This document shows positions 54,897-63,623 of a DNA stretch of 64,000 nt, in pieces; the stretch's first letter is position 1; each line of letters starts with the position of its first letter. The notes under the pieces are model-generated. The model made no database searches. It was not told the DNA's origin and was given only the letters and a program-made list of their open reading frames with translations. The stretch comes from an uncultured Alphaproteobacteria bacterium (GTDB lineage: Bacteria; Pseudomonadota; Alphaproteobacteria; HIMB59; GCA-002718135). Location of the stretch: assembly GCA_902590695.1 (NCBI GenBank), contig CACIXR010000001.1, positions 154,673-218,672 on the forward strand. Direction: 5' to 3'. The position numbers were made by a program, and so were the translations under genes.

Positions 54897-55688
54897 ATGA
54901 ATGTTTTAGAAAGTTTTTCTTTAAAAGGCAAAGTTGCACTTGTTACTGGAGGAGCTGGACTTTACGGGAGACAAATAGTGGAAGCGTTAGCTGAAGCTGG
55001 AGCAGATACATATATAGCTTCACGAAATATTGAAAGTTTACAACAAGTAGCGGAAGAAGAAACAAAACGAGGTTATAAAGTTACTGCATTACAATTGGAT
55101 TTATCTCAGGATGACTCTATCGAAAAGCTATATAATGATATTATTCAGAAAAGTGGAAAATGTGATATTTTAATAAATAATGCAGTCTCTAGAGAACACG
55201 GCAGCCTTGGTTGGGATAACAGCCTAGATGACTTTGATAAAAGCTTAAGAATAAATGGATCAGCATTATTTAAAATTACTTATGTATTTGCTGAAGAAAT
55301 GAAAAAAAATAAATCTGGATCCATTATAAATATTGGATCAATGATGGGTACTGTTGGTGTAGAAAATGGCAATTATGAAGGTACAGATTTTGCACCTGCA
55401 ACTTCACCTTTATATTTTTATGAAAAGGGAGGCATGCATAATTTTACAAGATGGGCAGCAAGTATGTTAGGTCCTTTTAATATTCGAGTTAATTGTTTAG
55501 CTCCAGGAGGATTTAAAGTTCCTTCTCATCCAGAAAGATTTGTTGAAAATTATAGTAAAAGAACGCAGCTAGGACGAATGGCTAATAGTACTGATTTAAA
55601 AGGCCCAATAATTTTTTTAGCATCAGACTCTTCAGCTTATCTAACAGGAACAATTATTGCAGTTGATGGTGGATATACTGCAAAATAA
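54897..55688 (+). CDS. Short-chain dehydrogenase/reductase 2
   Basis: The 263-residue SDR has cofactor loop VTGGAGLYGRQIVEALAEAG, LINNAVSREHG, Ser in NIGSMMGTVG, and YFYEK as YxxxK, ending AYLTGTIIAVDGGYTAK. A 15-residue insertion (NYEGTDFAPATSP) precedes the catalytic Tyr. It lies between Gfo/Idh 2 and the aldolase gene. Confidence 0.87.
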   Translation: MNVLESFSLKGKVALVTGGAGLYGRQIVEALAEAGADTYIASRNIESLQQVAEEETKRGYKVTALQLDLSQDDSIEKLYNDIIQKSGKCDILINNAVSREHGSLGWDNSLDDFDKSLRINGSALFKITYVFAEEMKKNKSGSIINIGSMMGTVGVENGNYEGTDFAPATSPLYFYEKGGMHNFTRWAASMLGPFNIRVNCLAPGGFKVPSHPERFVENYSKRTQLGRMANSTDLKGPIIFLASDSSAYLTGTIIAVDGGYTAK

Positions 55689-55703
55689 TAAAGGAAAAAA
55701 AAT

Positions 55704-56528
55704 ATGACTAAATATGATGAAACAACAAAAAATAATGGAACAAAACCATTTAATACTTTTCGCAAAAGTAGAGTAAAAAGAACGACTAGTGCAGGGAAAG
55801 TTGCAACAATATTAAAATGCAATACAGTTGATATTAAAGTGGCAGAAATTTTTGCCTTAGCACAACCAGATGCCATCTGGCTTTGTATGGAACATGGATC
55901 ACTTGATTACAATCAAGCTGAAAATCAGAGTAATGCTGCTAAGATATATGATGTTGACTCTCTTCTTCGTGTTAATAGAGGGAGCTACAGTAATTACATC
56001 AGAGGTTTAGAAGTTGATTGTACGGGATTAATTATACCTCAAATAAAAAGTTTAGCAGATGCAAAAGAGATTGAGGAGTTTACAAAATTTCCTCCTATTG
56101 GCAAAAGAGGAGTTGATGGTGGTAACAATGATGGAAAATATACAAAGCTTGATATGGCAGAGTATATTAAACAAGCTAATCAAGAAAGATTAGTAATCTA
56201 TCAGATTGAAACACCTGAAGTAATTAATGATGTCGAAGCCATTGCTGAAATGGAAGGTGTAGATGCACTATTTTTTGGGCCTGGAGATTATTCTCTTACA
56301 CTAGGTGTTCCAGGTCAAATGGATCATCCTGATGTTGTAAGTGCAAGAAAAAGAGTTGCAGAAGTAGCAAGAAAAAATAATAAAATTGCAGCTACTCCAG
56401 GTGGACCCGGAGTTGCAAAAAATTATATTGATATGGGATACAATCTTCTAAATATTGGCGCTGATGTAATTGCATTATCTGATTATGCAGAGAATTTAGT
56501 TAGTCAGTTTAAAGAAATTAATTCTTAA
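55704..56528 (+). CDS. HpcH/HpaI-family aldolase
   Basis: The 274-residue TIM-barrel protein belongs to class II pyruvate aldolases: AIWLCMEHGSLDYNQAE, LLRVNRGSYSNYIRGLEVDCTGLIIPQIKS, VIYQIETPEVINDVEAIA and FFGPGDYSLTLGVPG. Such enzymes split 4-hydroxy-2-oxo acids into pyruvate or a 2-oxo acid and an aldehyde; 2-keto-3-deoxy-L-rhamnonate aldolase is one member. AAGGA precedes the ATG. Its stop overlaps the next start by one base. Confidence 0.88.
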   Translation: MTKYDETTKNNGTKPFNTFRKSRVKRTTSAGKVATILKCNTVDIKVAEIFALAQPDAIWLCMEHGSLDYNQAENQSNAAKIYDVDSLLRVNRGSYSNYIRGLEVDCTGLIIPQIKSLADAKEIEEFTKFPPIGKRGVDGGNNDGKYTKLDMAEYIKQANQERLVIYQIETPEVINDVEAIAEMEGVDALFFGPGDYSLTLGVPGQMDHPDVVSARKRVAEVARKNNKIAATPGGPGVAKNYIDMGYNLLNIGADVIALSDYAENLVSQFKEINS

Positions 56529-57808
56529 TGGATTTAAGTGAAATTCAAAATACTATTTTAGATAGGCGAACTAAAGGTATTCCAGGGTCAAGTGAACCAT
56601 TTCCACTAAAAGAATTAAAAAATAAAAAATGGAATATTTTGAAGGAAGATATGCCTATGCCATTAATGGTATTAAAACAAAAAAATTATTTTCATAATTT
56701 GAAAACTTTTTCAAATTATTTAGAAAAACACAATCTAGATATTGCTCCTCATGGTAAAACTACCATGGCCCCTCAGATTTTTTCTGAGCAGATAAAACAT
56801 GGCGCATGGGGCATTACAGCTGGTGCTATTAATCAAATTCAAGTTATGTTTGATTTTGGTATAAAAAAAGTTTTACTTGCTAATCAACTTTTAGGTAAAT
56901 CACATTTAGAAACAATAGCATCATATATTAATCAAAATAAAAATTTTTCTTTCTATTGTTTTGTTGATTCAATTGAGCAGTTCTCAAATATAAAAAAAAA
57001 TCTTGGTGATCAAAATTTAACCAATCCAATAAATTTATTGCCCGAAGTAGGCGCGGAAAATGGACGGACAGGTATACGCAAAAAAGAAGATTTTTTAAAA
57101 CTTGTTAATATAATTGGAGAGGATTCATCAAAGAATTTTACTTTCGCAGGTATTTCTTCATACGAGGGTATAGCAGCTGTAGCAATGAAAGGATCAGATG
57201 CTGTACATGATTTTTGTTCAAAGATTGAAGATATTATTAATGATATTCCTTCAAATTATTACTCTCATCTAAATGAATTATTAATTACTGCTGGTGGATC
57301 AACTCATTTTGATATTGTGGGGGAAAGATTTTCAAAAATTAAACTCAGTGTTCCAATCAAAGTACTATTACGAAGCGGATGTTATATTACACATGATCAT
57401 GGACCTTATTTGGATGCACTTGAGACAGCTAAAAGTGATTCCAATAGACAATGGGATCAATCTCTACAACCAGCTCTTGAAATTTGGTCGTATGTACAAT
57501 CAATTCCTGAAAATAATCTTGCCTTTCTAACTATGGGAAAACGAGATGCTCCCTATGACTCAGGTTTACCAAAACCTATAAAAAGATTTAGACCTGGTGA
57601 AGGTTTCTTAGATATTGGTGAAGCAGAAATATTTAGCACAAATGATCAGCATGCCTTTGTTAAACTTGCTGATAATCATCAATGGCAGGTAGGGGATATG
57701 ATTTGTTCTGGTATTTCACATCCATGCACAGCATTTGATAAATGGAAGTTTATTCCAGTTGTTGATGATGACTATAATGTTCTTGATGGGATATTAACTT
57801 ATTTTTGA
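56528..57808 (+). CDS. D-serine dehydratase / D-threonine aldolase-like PLP enzyme
   Basis: The 426-residue protein has the alanine-racemase-like barrel with PLP lysine in IAPHGKTTMAP, GAENGRTGIRK, and a C-terminal domain with DQHAFVKL and the metal-binding GISHPCTAFDKW. The family includes eukaryotic-type D-serine dehydratase and D-threonine aldolase. It ends the 52138-57808 run and abuts the convergent ridA gene, an enamine deaminase that would suit a dehydratase partner. Confidence 0.83.
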   Translation: MDLSEIQNTILDRRTKGIPGSSEPFPLKELKNKKWNILKEDMPMPLMVLKQKNYFHNLKTFSNYLEKHNLDIAPHGKTTMAPQIFSEQIKHGAWGITAGAINQIQVMFDFGIKKVLLANQLLGKSHLETIASYINQNKNFSFYCFVDSIEQFSNIKKNLGDQNLTNPINLLPEVGAENGRTGIRKKEDFLKLVNIIGEDSSKNFTFAGISSYEGIAAVAMKGSDAVHDFCSKIEDIINDIPSNYYSHLNELLITAGGSTHFDIVGERFSKIKLSVPIKVLLRSGCYITHDHGPYLDALETAKSDSNRQWDQSLQPALEIWSYVQSIPENNLAFLTMGKRDAPYDSGLPKPIKRFRPGEGFLDIGEAEIFSTNDQHAFVKLADNHQWQVGDMICSGISHPCTAFDKWKFIPVVDDDYNVLDGILTYF

Positions 57809-58198
57809 TTATCCTTCTTGCCTAGTATTTGGCGCATAAGCAACACAATCAAGCTCAAATTTTAAGAAAGTAGGTAACACTTTTACTATTGTACTTCTTG
57901 TTGGTAGCGGATCTTTAAAATATTCAGGATAAATTTTATTATATTCTTTTAAATCTTTTTGATCAGCTACGTAGCCTTTTACATTAATAACATGATCCAA
58001 GGTCAGACCTGCTTCTTTTAAAATAACTTCTAGATTTTCAATTGAACGTCTCATTTCTTCTTCAAATGTCCCTTCAATGACTGAACCATTTTCTCGATCA
58101 ACAGAAGCTTGCCCTGAAACATATACAAAGTCACCTGCTTTAATTGCAGGGCTAAATGGTAAAACTGATTTTGCACCTGTAGTTATTATTTTGATCAT
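57809..58198 (-). CDS. RidA-family enamine/imine deaminase
   Basis: The 129-residue protein has the family pattern PFSPAIKAGDFVYVSGQASVD, GTFEEEMRRSIENLEVILKEAGL and the catalytic Arg in PTRSTIVKVLP. RidA proteins hydrolyse reactive enamines released by PLP dehydratases. A strong AGGAGA precedes the ATG. It lies 22 bp after an SDR gene on the same strand. Confidence 0.9.
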   Translation of the reverse strand: MIKIITTGAKSVLPFSPAIKAGDFVYVSGQASVDRENGSVIEGTFEEEMRRSIENLEVILKEAGLTLDHVINVKGYVADQKDLKEYNKIYPEYFKDPLPTRSTIVKVLPTFLKFELDCVAYAPNTRQEG

Positions 58199-58220
58199 AT
58201 TCTCTCCTATTAAAATTTTA

Positions 58221-58985
58221 TTATAAAAGTGACTCGTCCCAATTTAATTGATTAGCTAAAATTCCACCATCAACATATAACATTTGTCCTGTAATATATT
58301 TTGCTTCTTCTGATGCTAAAAAAACAGCTGCTCCACCGATATCAGATGGCTCACCAATTCTTCCAAGTGGAATTTGTGAACTAATTACTTGTTTATTATT
58401 TCCTTTATTCAAACCTGCGCTAGTCAGAGGAGTTTCGAGTATACCTGGACCAATACCATTAACACGAATGTTCTTTGATGCTAAACTAACTGCCATTGAT
58501 TTAACCATCATGAGAACTGCTCCTTTGGAAGTATCATACATGACACTATTCTTTTCTGCAGCTAACGAGTTAGAGGAACCAATACAAATAATACTACTAT
58601 TATTTTGATCACTTGAAATTTGTTTTACAAATTCTTTGGATGTAAACATATAACCTCTTACATTTAGATTAAATGTTTCATCAAATTTTTCTTCATTTAT
58701 ATTTTCAAAATCAGTATCTTGAAAAGTGCCAGCATTATTTATAAGAGTATCTATTTTTCCAAGTTTAACTTTTGCTTCTTGAATTAGTTTTTTATTTCCA
58801 TCAATTGTTGATAGATCTGATTGTACAAAATAACACTCAGTCAATTTTTTGAGCTTATCTAAAGCGCCATTATCTTTTTCATGAGAATTAATGACAATTT
58901 TTGCTCCTTTTTTAGCAAATGCCTCTGCAATTCCAAATCCTATACCATGCGTAGATCCAGTTATACATACACATTGGTCTTTCAT
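58221..58985 (-). CDS. Short-chain dehydrogenase/reductase 3
   Basis: The 254-residue classical SDR has cofactor loop ITGSTHGIGFGIAEAFAKKG, LINNAGTFQDT, Ser in IICIGSSNSLA, YDTSK and the end KYITGQMLYVDGGI. Closest in style to glucose-1-dehydrogenase and 3-oxoacyl-reductase types. It is divergent from the NagA-like gene and forms a pair with ridA. Confidence 0.88.
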   Translation of the reverse strand: MKDQCVCITGSTHGIGFGIAEAFAKKGAKIVINSHEKDNGALDKLKKLTECYFVQSDLSTIDGNKKLIQEAKVKLGKIDTLINNAGTFQDTDFENINEEKFDETFNLNVRGYMFTSKEFVKQISSDQNNSSIICIGSSNSLAAEKNSVMYDTSKGAVLMMVKSMAVSLASKNIRVNGIGPGILETPLTSAGLNKGNNKQVISSQIPLGRIGEPSDIGGAAVFLASEEAKYITGQMLYVDGGILANQLNWDESLL

Positions 58986-59055
58986 CTTATTTCCCCTAGT
59001 TCTTGTTTTTTTTCTATAGTTGTTTTAGGTTTTACCTTAATATTAAATTAAATAT

Positions 59056-60234
59056 ATGCAACACAAACAAAGATTTACAAATGTTACTTTGGTAACTCCA
59101 TATGGAGAAGAAGATAAAGATCTTCTAATTGATGGCGATAAAATTGTTGATATTTTAAATCCGAATGAAAATATTTCTGATGACTGGAAAATAATTGATG
59201 GTCAGAATAACTTTATCTTCCCAGGAATGATCGATGTACTGCAACATGGTTTTTTAAAATATTTGTATGGTCATGCAGAAGAAAATTGTACTGTTGATAA
59301 TTCTAAAATACTACCATCAGTAGGAGTGACAGGTTTTTTACCGTCAACACCATGCCTGCCACCTGAAAAAACTAAAACTTTATTAAACGCTCTATCAAAT
59401 GATATTGATAAAGCAAAAGAGGGAGCGCGTGTTTTAGGAATTCATTCAGAAGGACCTTGTTTTGCATTACCTGGAGCTCATGATCCCAAAAATCTTCGAA
59501 ATCCCTCTGTACCTTTAGCTGAAGAATTATTAGATGCATGCCAGGGTAAATTAAAAGCTCTGACATTAGCGCCAGAAATGAATGGCTCAGAAGAATTTAT
59601 AAAGAGACTTAAAAAAGAAAAAATTTCAATTCATTTAGGTCACAGTGGAGCTAATCCAATTGATGTTCCTAAATTTGCAGATTGGGGAGTGGATGCTGTA
59701 ACACATATGTATGATGCACTTCCAACTTATCCACCAGATGACACAGGTGTTCATGTATTATCTCTAACTGATGCTTTAATTGCTGAAACACGAATTGCTC
59801 TTGGAGTTATATGTGACGGCATTCATGTTCACCCTCAATTAGTTGAACTACTATCTCACTTACCAACTGATAGAGTATTCTTAGAAACGGATTCTGTTAA
59901 GGGAGCTGGTTCTCCAGTTCCTGTTAAGTTTGAATTTTTTCCTGGACGATGGTGTACAGTTGAAAAAGGGAAAGCTTCTACTTATAATGGTTTATTAGCT
60001 GGATCATCATTAACTTCTATTGAAGCATTACAAAATTATTATAAGTTTTCAAAAAAAACTTTATCCCAAGTTGCTATTGCTGCAAGTTTAGTACCAGCAA
60101 GAGTAATAGGTTTAGAAAATATTATGGGAAGTATTGAAAAAAATAAATTAGCTGATTTTATTCTTTTACAAAAAGACAATTTGGAGATTAGTGAAACCTA
60201 TATTGCTGGAAAATCTGTATACAAAAGTGAATAA
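59056..60234 (+). CDS. N-acetylglucosamine-6-phosphate deacetylase-like amidohydrolase
   Basis: The 392-residue protein follows NagA: FPGMIDVLQHG, the metal Glu in IHSEGPCF, LGHSGA, THMYDAL, DGIHVHP and the catalytic Asp in LETDSVKGAG. The phosphate-binding Arg region (NAMPxxxGREPG in E. coli) is replaced by DALPTYPPDDTG, so the substrate may be unphosphorylated or different. It heads a run with two small paralogous genes. No nagB is in view. Confidence 0.8.
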   Translation: MQHKQRFTNVTLVTPYGEEDKDLLIDGDKIVDILNPNENISDDWKIIDGQNNFIFPGMIDVLQHGFLKYLYGHAEENCTVDNSKILPSVGVTGFLPSTPCLPPEKTKTLLNALSNDIDKAKEGARVLGIHSEGPCFALPGAHDPKNLRNPSVPLAEELLDACQGKLKALTLAPEMNGSEEFIKRLKKEKISIHLGHSGANPIDVPKFADWGVDAVTHMYDALPTYPPDDTGVHVLSLTDALIAETRIALGVICDGIHVHPQLVELLSHLPTDRVFLETDSVKGAGSPVPVKFEFFPGRWCTVEKGKASTYNGLLAGSSLTSIEALQNYYKFSKKTLSQVAIAASLVPARVIGLENIMGSIEKNKLADFILLQKDNLEISETYIAGKSVYKSE

Positions 60235-60691
60235 AAATAATTTAGATCAAAAACTTCGTTACAACGATGCTGGTAATGTCCACATGGATTTTCACGGTGC
60301 TACAAATACAACTATTGAGTTTATCATTAATAAATATGGTATCGAAACTATGAATGATATCTTTAAAAAAGTTGGTAATGATGTTTATAAGGACATCAAA
60401 GATCATATTAAAAAAGGGAATATCAAAATGTTAGCTAAACATTGGCAACATTTTTTTGATCGGGAAAATGCTGATTATAATATTTCTATTAATGATGAAG
60501 AGATTATTTTAACAGTTAATCGTTGTTCAGCGTATGAGCATGTAAGGAAGTTGGTTGGAAATGTTTCTCCTAACTTCTGTGATCAAACTATTAAAACAAA
60601 TGAAGCACTGGCTGAAAATACTCCATACGAAATTAAAACTGAAATTTTAGGAGAAGCAGCATGCAGACAAACTATAAGGAAAAGAGCATGA
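60227..60691 (+). CDS. Small unknown protein A, paralogue of the next gene
   Basis: Start taken as GTG 60227, overlapping the deacetylase gene by 8 bp; ATG 60284 is the alternative. The protein of about 154 residues has no signal peptide and carries AKHWQHFFDRENADYNI, TVNRCSAYEHVRKL and NFCDQTIKTNEAL. The two-cysteine pattern (C, about 20 residues, then CDQ) and the helical start recall the L-2-amino-thiazoline-4-carboxylate hydrolase-like family, but this is a weak match. Position suggests a role with the deacetylase. Confidence 0.6.
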   Translation: MNKNNLDQKLRYNDAGNVHMDFHGATNTTIEFIINKYGIETMNDIFKKVGNDVYKDIKDHIKKGNIKMLAKHWQHFFDRENADYNISINDEEIILTVNRCSAYEHVRKLVGNVSPNFCDQTIKTNEALAENTPYEIKTEILGEAACRQTIRKRA

Positions 60692-61170
60692 TACCTAGTG
60701 ATCATTTCACCCGTTTCTATAACGAAGTTTTTAAGTTTCTCGAAGATCAAGGAGAAGAGCATCTAGAGGCTTACTGGTTAGAAATCAGTAAAAATCAAGA
60801 AAAACATACTTTAGAATTATTCAAAGAAAAAGGTTTAAAGGGGATGTATGAATACTGGGATCATATTAGAATTGAAGAAAACTGTGATATGGATCTAAAA
60901 TTAGATGACGAAAAATTAGAATTAAGAATGAATGTTTGTCCAAGTCTTAGTAAAGTTTTGGATAATGATGCTGAGCCTATGAAAAGATACTGCGATCATT
61001 GTGCAGGTTGGATAGGCCCACTTATTGATAAAGTAGATCACCATCTAGTTTACGATGTAATTGATCGTAAAAAACCTCAATGCGTAGTGAAAATTTTTAA
61101 AGATAAAGAAAAGGCTATTGAAGAAGAAAAAAATGCTAAACTATTAATGAAATGGCCTGGTAAAAAATAA
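60688..61170 (+). CDS. Small unknown protein B, paralogue of the preceding gene
   Basis: I place the start at ATG 60688, which overlaps the preceding stop as ATGA; the open frame also has an ATG at 60661. The 160-residue protein aligns with protein A through MYEYWDHIRIEENCDMDLKL, RMNVCPSLSKVL and RYCDHCAGW, sharing the Cys and CDx positions. The pair may act as a heterodimer. It lies 9 bp from the convergent transporter gene. Confidence 0.6.
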   Translation: MIPSDHFTRFYNEVFKFLEDQGEEHLEAYWLEISKNQEKHTLELFKEKGLKGMYEYWDHIRIEENCDMDLKLDDEKLELRMNVCPSLSKVLDNDAEPMKRYCDHCAGWIGPLIDKVDHHLVYDVIDRKKPQCVVKIFKDKEKAIEEEKNAKLLMKWPGKK

Positions 61171-61179
61171 ATATGGTAC

Positions 61180-62505
61180 TTATGGAATTTGCTTTCTATA
61201 AAAAATTAATTGTCTCAAAAAAGTTCTAACTCCCATTGCTCCATCTTCTCTTATAAGAATAAAAGTATTCATAGAAATTGCTATAATAAATGCACAAATA
61301 ACAAACAAAACTTCATAGCTACCTAGTAATTTATCAAACAAAATTATCTCATTATTATCTAACCAAACAACTAAATAACCAGCTAATACTGTTGTCACTC
61401 CTGCTGTTATTCCATCTAAGCTGTACGCAAGTGACATAAAAGATTCTTTGTTATTACTTGGTACATAGTTTAGCATAAAAATATAACCTATTGATGCACT
61501 TCCCCACATTAAGAAACCAAAGAGAAAGAAAATTATTCCAATTACATAGCTTAAGTAAGGAGTATCAGAATTTATAAATGGTAAAGTAAGTAATAGTACT
61601 ATTTGTAGACTTTGGAATATTACTCTTATACCTCTACAACCATAACTATCTGTTACTCTTCCAACTACTAAACCACTACACGTCCCACCAATTAGAATTA
61701 ACGTAGAAGAAAAAATTAATTCCCCACTTGGAATATTCATTCTAATTTTAAAATAGAGAGTTAAGAAAATAGCTAGTATGGTAATGACTAAATATTGTGT
61801 TCCTGATGAAACTAAAAATAAGTTAAAATTTTTATCTTTAGTTGCTTTAAGTAAATTTTTTAAATAACCTTGATCATCATCTCGTCCTTTAATCTTTTTT
61901 CCCCCTTTTAAATTTAAAAGTAAAAGAGCTGATATTAGTCCAAGAATTATTGCTATAAAAAAAACTGGGTAAAATCTCTCTAAACCCTCTCTACTGTCCA
62001 ACCAGATTTTTATTCCATATGATGCAACTAACGCAAAGGGTGTACAGATAATTCCATTAATACCAATAACTCTACCCCTAACATCTCTTGGAATAAATTC
62101 TTGCATCCAAGGCACAAATGCAGCTTCAGATAATGAACGTAAAATAGAAAACATGAGCATTGCAAAAAATAATAAGTAGAAAACAAGTGTTAAATTATCT
62201 TGGTAAAACGGAACAATTAAAAAAATTAAAAGAAAAATGTACCTGCTAAATAATGTCCAAATAGATAAAATCTTACTACCAAAATAAAGAGTTAAAGGGA
62301 TACTAATTAAAGCTAAAACTTGGCAAAAAGCCATAAGACTACCTAAAATACCAATTCTATCTGGATCTAATCCTAATTCTACAGAATATAATGTTAAAGG
62401 TGCTGCAACTGTTCCTATAACAGCACACATTTGTAGTGCAGTTGAAAAATGATAATAATTAATTACTTTCATTTTTTCTTTTTCATTAGATATTAGATTG
62501 AACAT
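61180..62505 (-). CDS. Major facilitator superfamily transporter
   Basis: The 441-residue protein has about twelve hydrophobic helices, with a cytoplasmic loop between helices 6 and 7 (LKGGKKIKGRDDDQGYLKNLL). IPRDVRGRVIGINGIICTPFAL is an MFS loop, and GLVVGRVTDSYGCRGIR is its counterpart in the second half. It overlies a sugar-catabolic area and probably imports the substrate. It lies 8 bp after the sialidase-like gene. Confidence 0.85.
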   Translation of the reverse strand: MFNLISNEKEKMKVINYYHFSTALQMCAVIGTVAAPLTLYSVELGLDPDRIGILGSLMAFCQVLALISIPLTLYFGSKILSIWTLFSRYIFLLIFLIVPFYQDNLTLVFYLLFFAMLMFSILRSLSEAAFVPWMQEFIPRDVRGRVIGINGIICTPFALVASYGIKIWLDSREGLERFYPVFFIAIILGLISALLLLNLKGGKKIKGRDDDQGYLKNLLKATKDKNFNLFLVSSGTQYLVITILAIFLTLYFKIRMNIPSGELIFSSTLILIGGTCSGLVVGRVTDSYGCRGIRVIFQSLQIVLLLTLPFINSDTPYLSYVIGIIFFLFGFLMWGSASIGYIFMLNYVPSNNKESFMSLAYSLDGITAGVTTVLAGYLVVWLDNNEIILFDKLLGSYEVLFVICAFIIAISMNTFILIREDGAMGVRTFLRQLIFYRKQIP

Positions 62506-62513
62506 ATTGATGA

Positions 62514-63593
62514 CTATATATTTACGATATACGTTTTAATAATATGTTGGTTATCATGAATGCACCAAAAACAAATTAGTAATTCATTGTTATTTAAAAG
62601 AAGAATTGATGGTTGACCAAACTTAAGCGAGCCAAACTGTTTACTTATGTTAGTATCATCACTTGATAAACCATCTTTAGAAAACAAATTGATTTCATCT
62701 AAAATTGAAAACTTATTATCTCTGACATCAACTTTTCTTAGAATTAATCCTGTCGGGTTTTCTCTGTGACAATGAATGGTAAAAATTATATCATCTTTAT
62801 AAAACATTACATTAGACGCTTGTCCTCTGATTTTAGTATCAATTACAGTATTAAATGTTTTTCCAGCATCATCGGAAATTACAACATGGTTGCTAAGATT
62901 TTTTTTATTTTTATTGTCATAAGCCCAAAAAATAACAATAATTTTACTATTCGTTTCACATAATCGACATTCCCAAGTTGAAACATGTCCTTCCTTGGAT
63001 TTATAAAATTCAGATAGTTTACTCCAATTTTCTCCTTCATCATCACTATAAATTATCCATCCTGAATGATCTGACTCTTTTAAATGGAAAGGAGGCGCTG
63101 CTCCTAATATTCTACCTGATTTTAATTGAATACACGGCCCTGATATTTCAAGTGGTGTTTCATTGACATTAAAATTTTTTGGCATAGACCAACTTTCACC
63201 ATTATCATTAGAAATACTTATTTTATTATTGAGCGGTAGTATTTCAAATGTATAAGGATTAACAATTGGTGTTAAACTATCTGGTCTTACAAAAGCATAA
63301 CCTATTGCTAGTAATTTATTATTTTGTAATAATAGTGGTTTAAGAGATTCTGATTCTTCCTTATTTTTATATTTATGATTATGTAAAGGTTTTGGTTTAG
63401 ACCAACTTCTTCCATCATCAAAACTTTTTGAAACAAATGTTCTTTGATCAGCAGAATCAAAAGCTTGCCCAATAGTAAATAATGCAAGTAAGGAATGATC
63501 CTGTAATTTTACTATACCCGGGAAAATACCTTGTTTACTAACGAGCAAAGGATCAGGGTTTTCGTATAGAATTATTTCATCAATTATTTTCAT
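62514..63593 (-). CDS. Sialidase-like (BNR/Asp-box) six-bladed propeller protein
   Basis: The 359-residue protein carries four Asp-box turns: SFDDGRSW, SNDNGESW, SDDEGENW and SDDAGKTF. These mark a sialidase/neuraminidase-type propeller. There is no signal peptide, so it should be cytoplasmic and act on an imported small sugar rather than a polymer. It lies between a PhyH-like dioxygenase gene and an MFS transporter gene on the same strand, which together look like an operon. Confidence 0.82.
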   Translation of the reverse strand: MKIIDEIILYENPDPLLVSKQGIFPGIVKLQDHSLLALFTIGQAFDSADQRTFVSKSFDDGRSWSKPKPLHNHKYKNKEESESLKPLLLQNNKLLAIGYAFVRPDSLTPIVNPYTFEILPLNNKISISNDNGESWSMPKNFNVNETPLEISGPCIQLKSGRILGAAPPFHLKESDHSGWIIYSDDEGENWSKLSEFYKSKEGHVSTWECRLCETNSKIIVIFWAYDNKNKKNLSNHVVISDDAGKTFNTVIDTKIRGQASNVMFYKDDIIFTIHCHRENPTGLILRKVDVRDNKFSILDEINLFSKDGLSSDDTNISKQFGSLKFGQPSILLLNNNELLICFWCIHDNQHIIKTYIVNI

Positions 63594-63623
63594 TTATTTT
63601 ATACTAGTTAAAATTTTATTTTG

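Noticed and set aside
60661..60687. Upstream ATG start for small unknown protein B
   Set aside because: It would overlap protein A by about 30 bp and add a tail without a counterpart in protein A; ATG 60688 gives the usual ATGA coupling.
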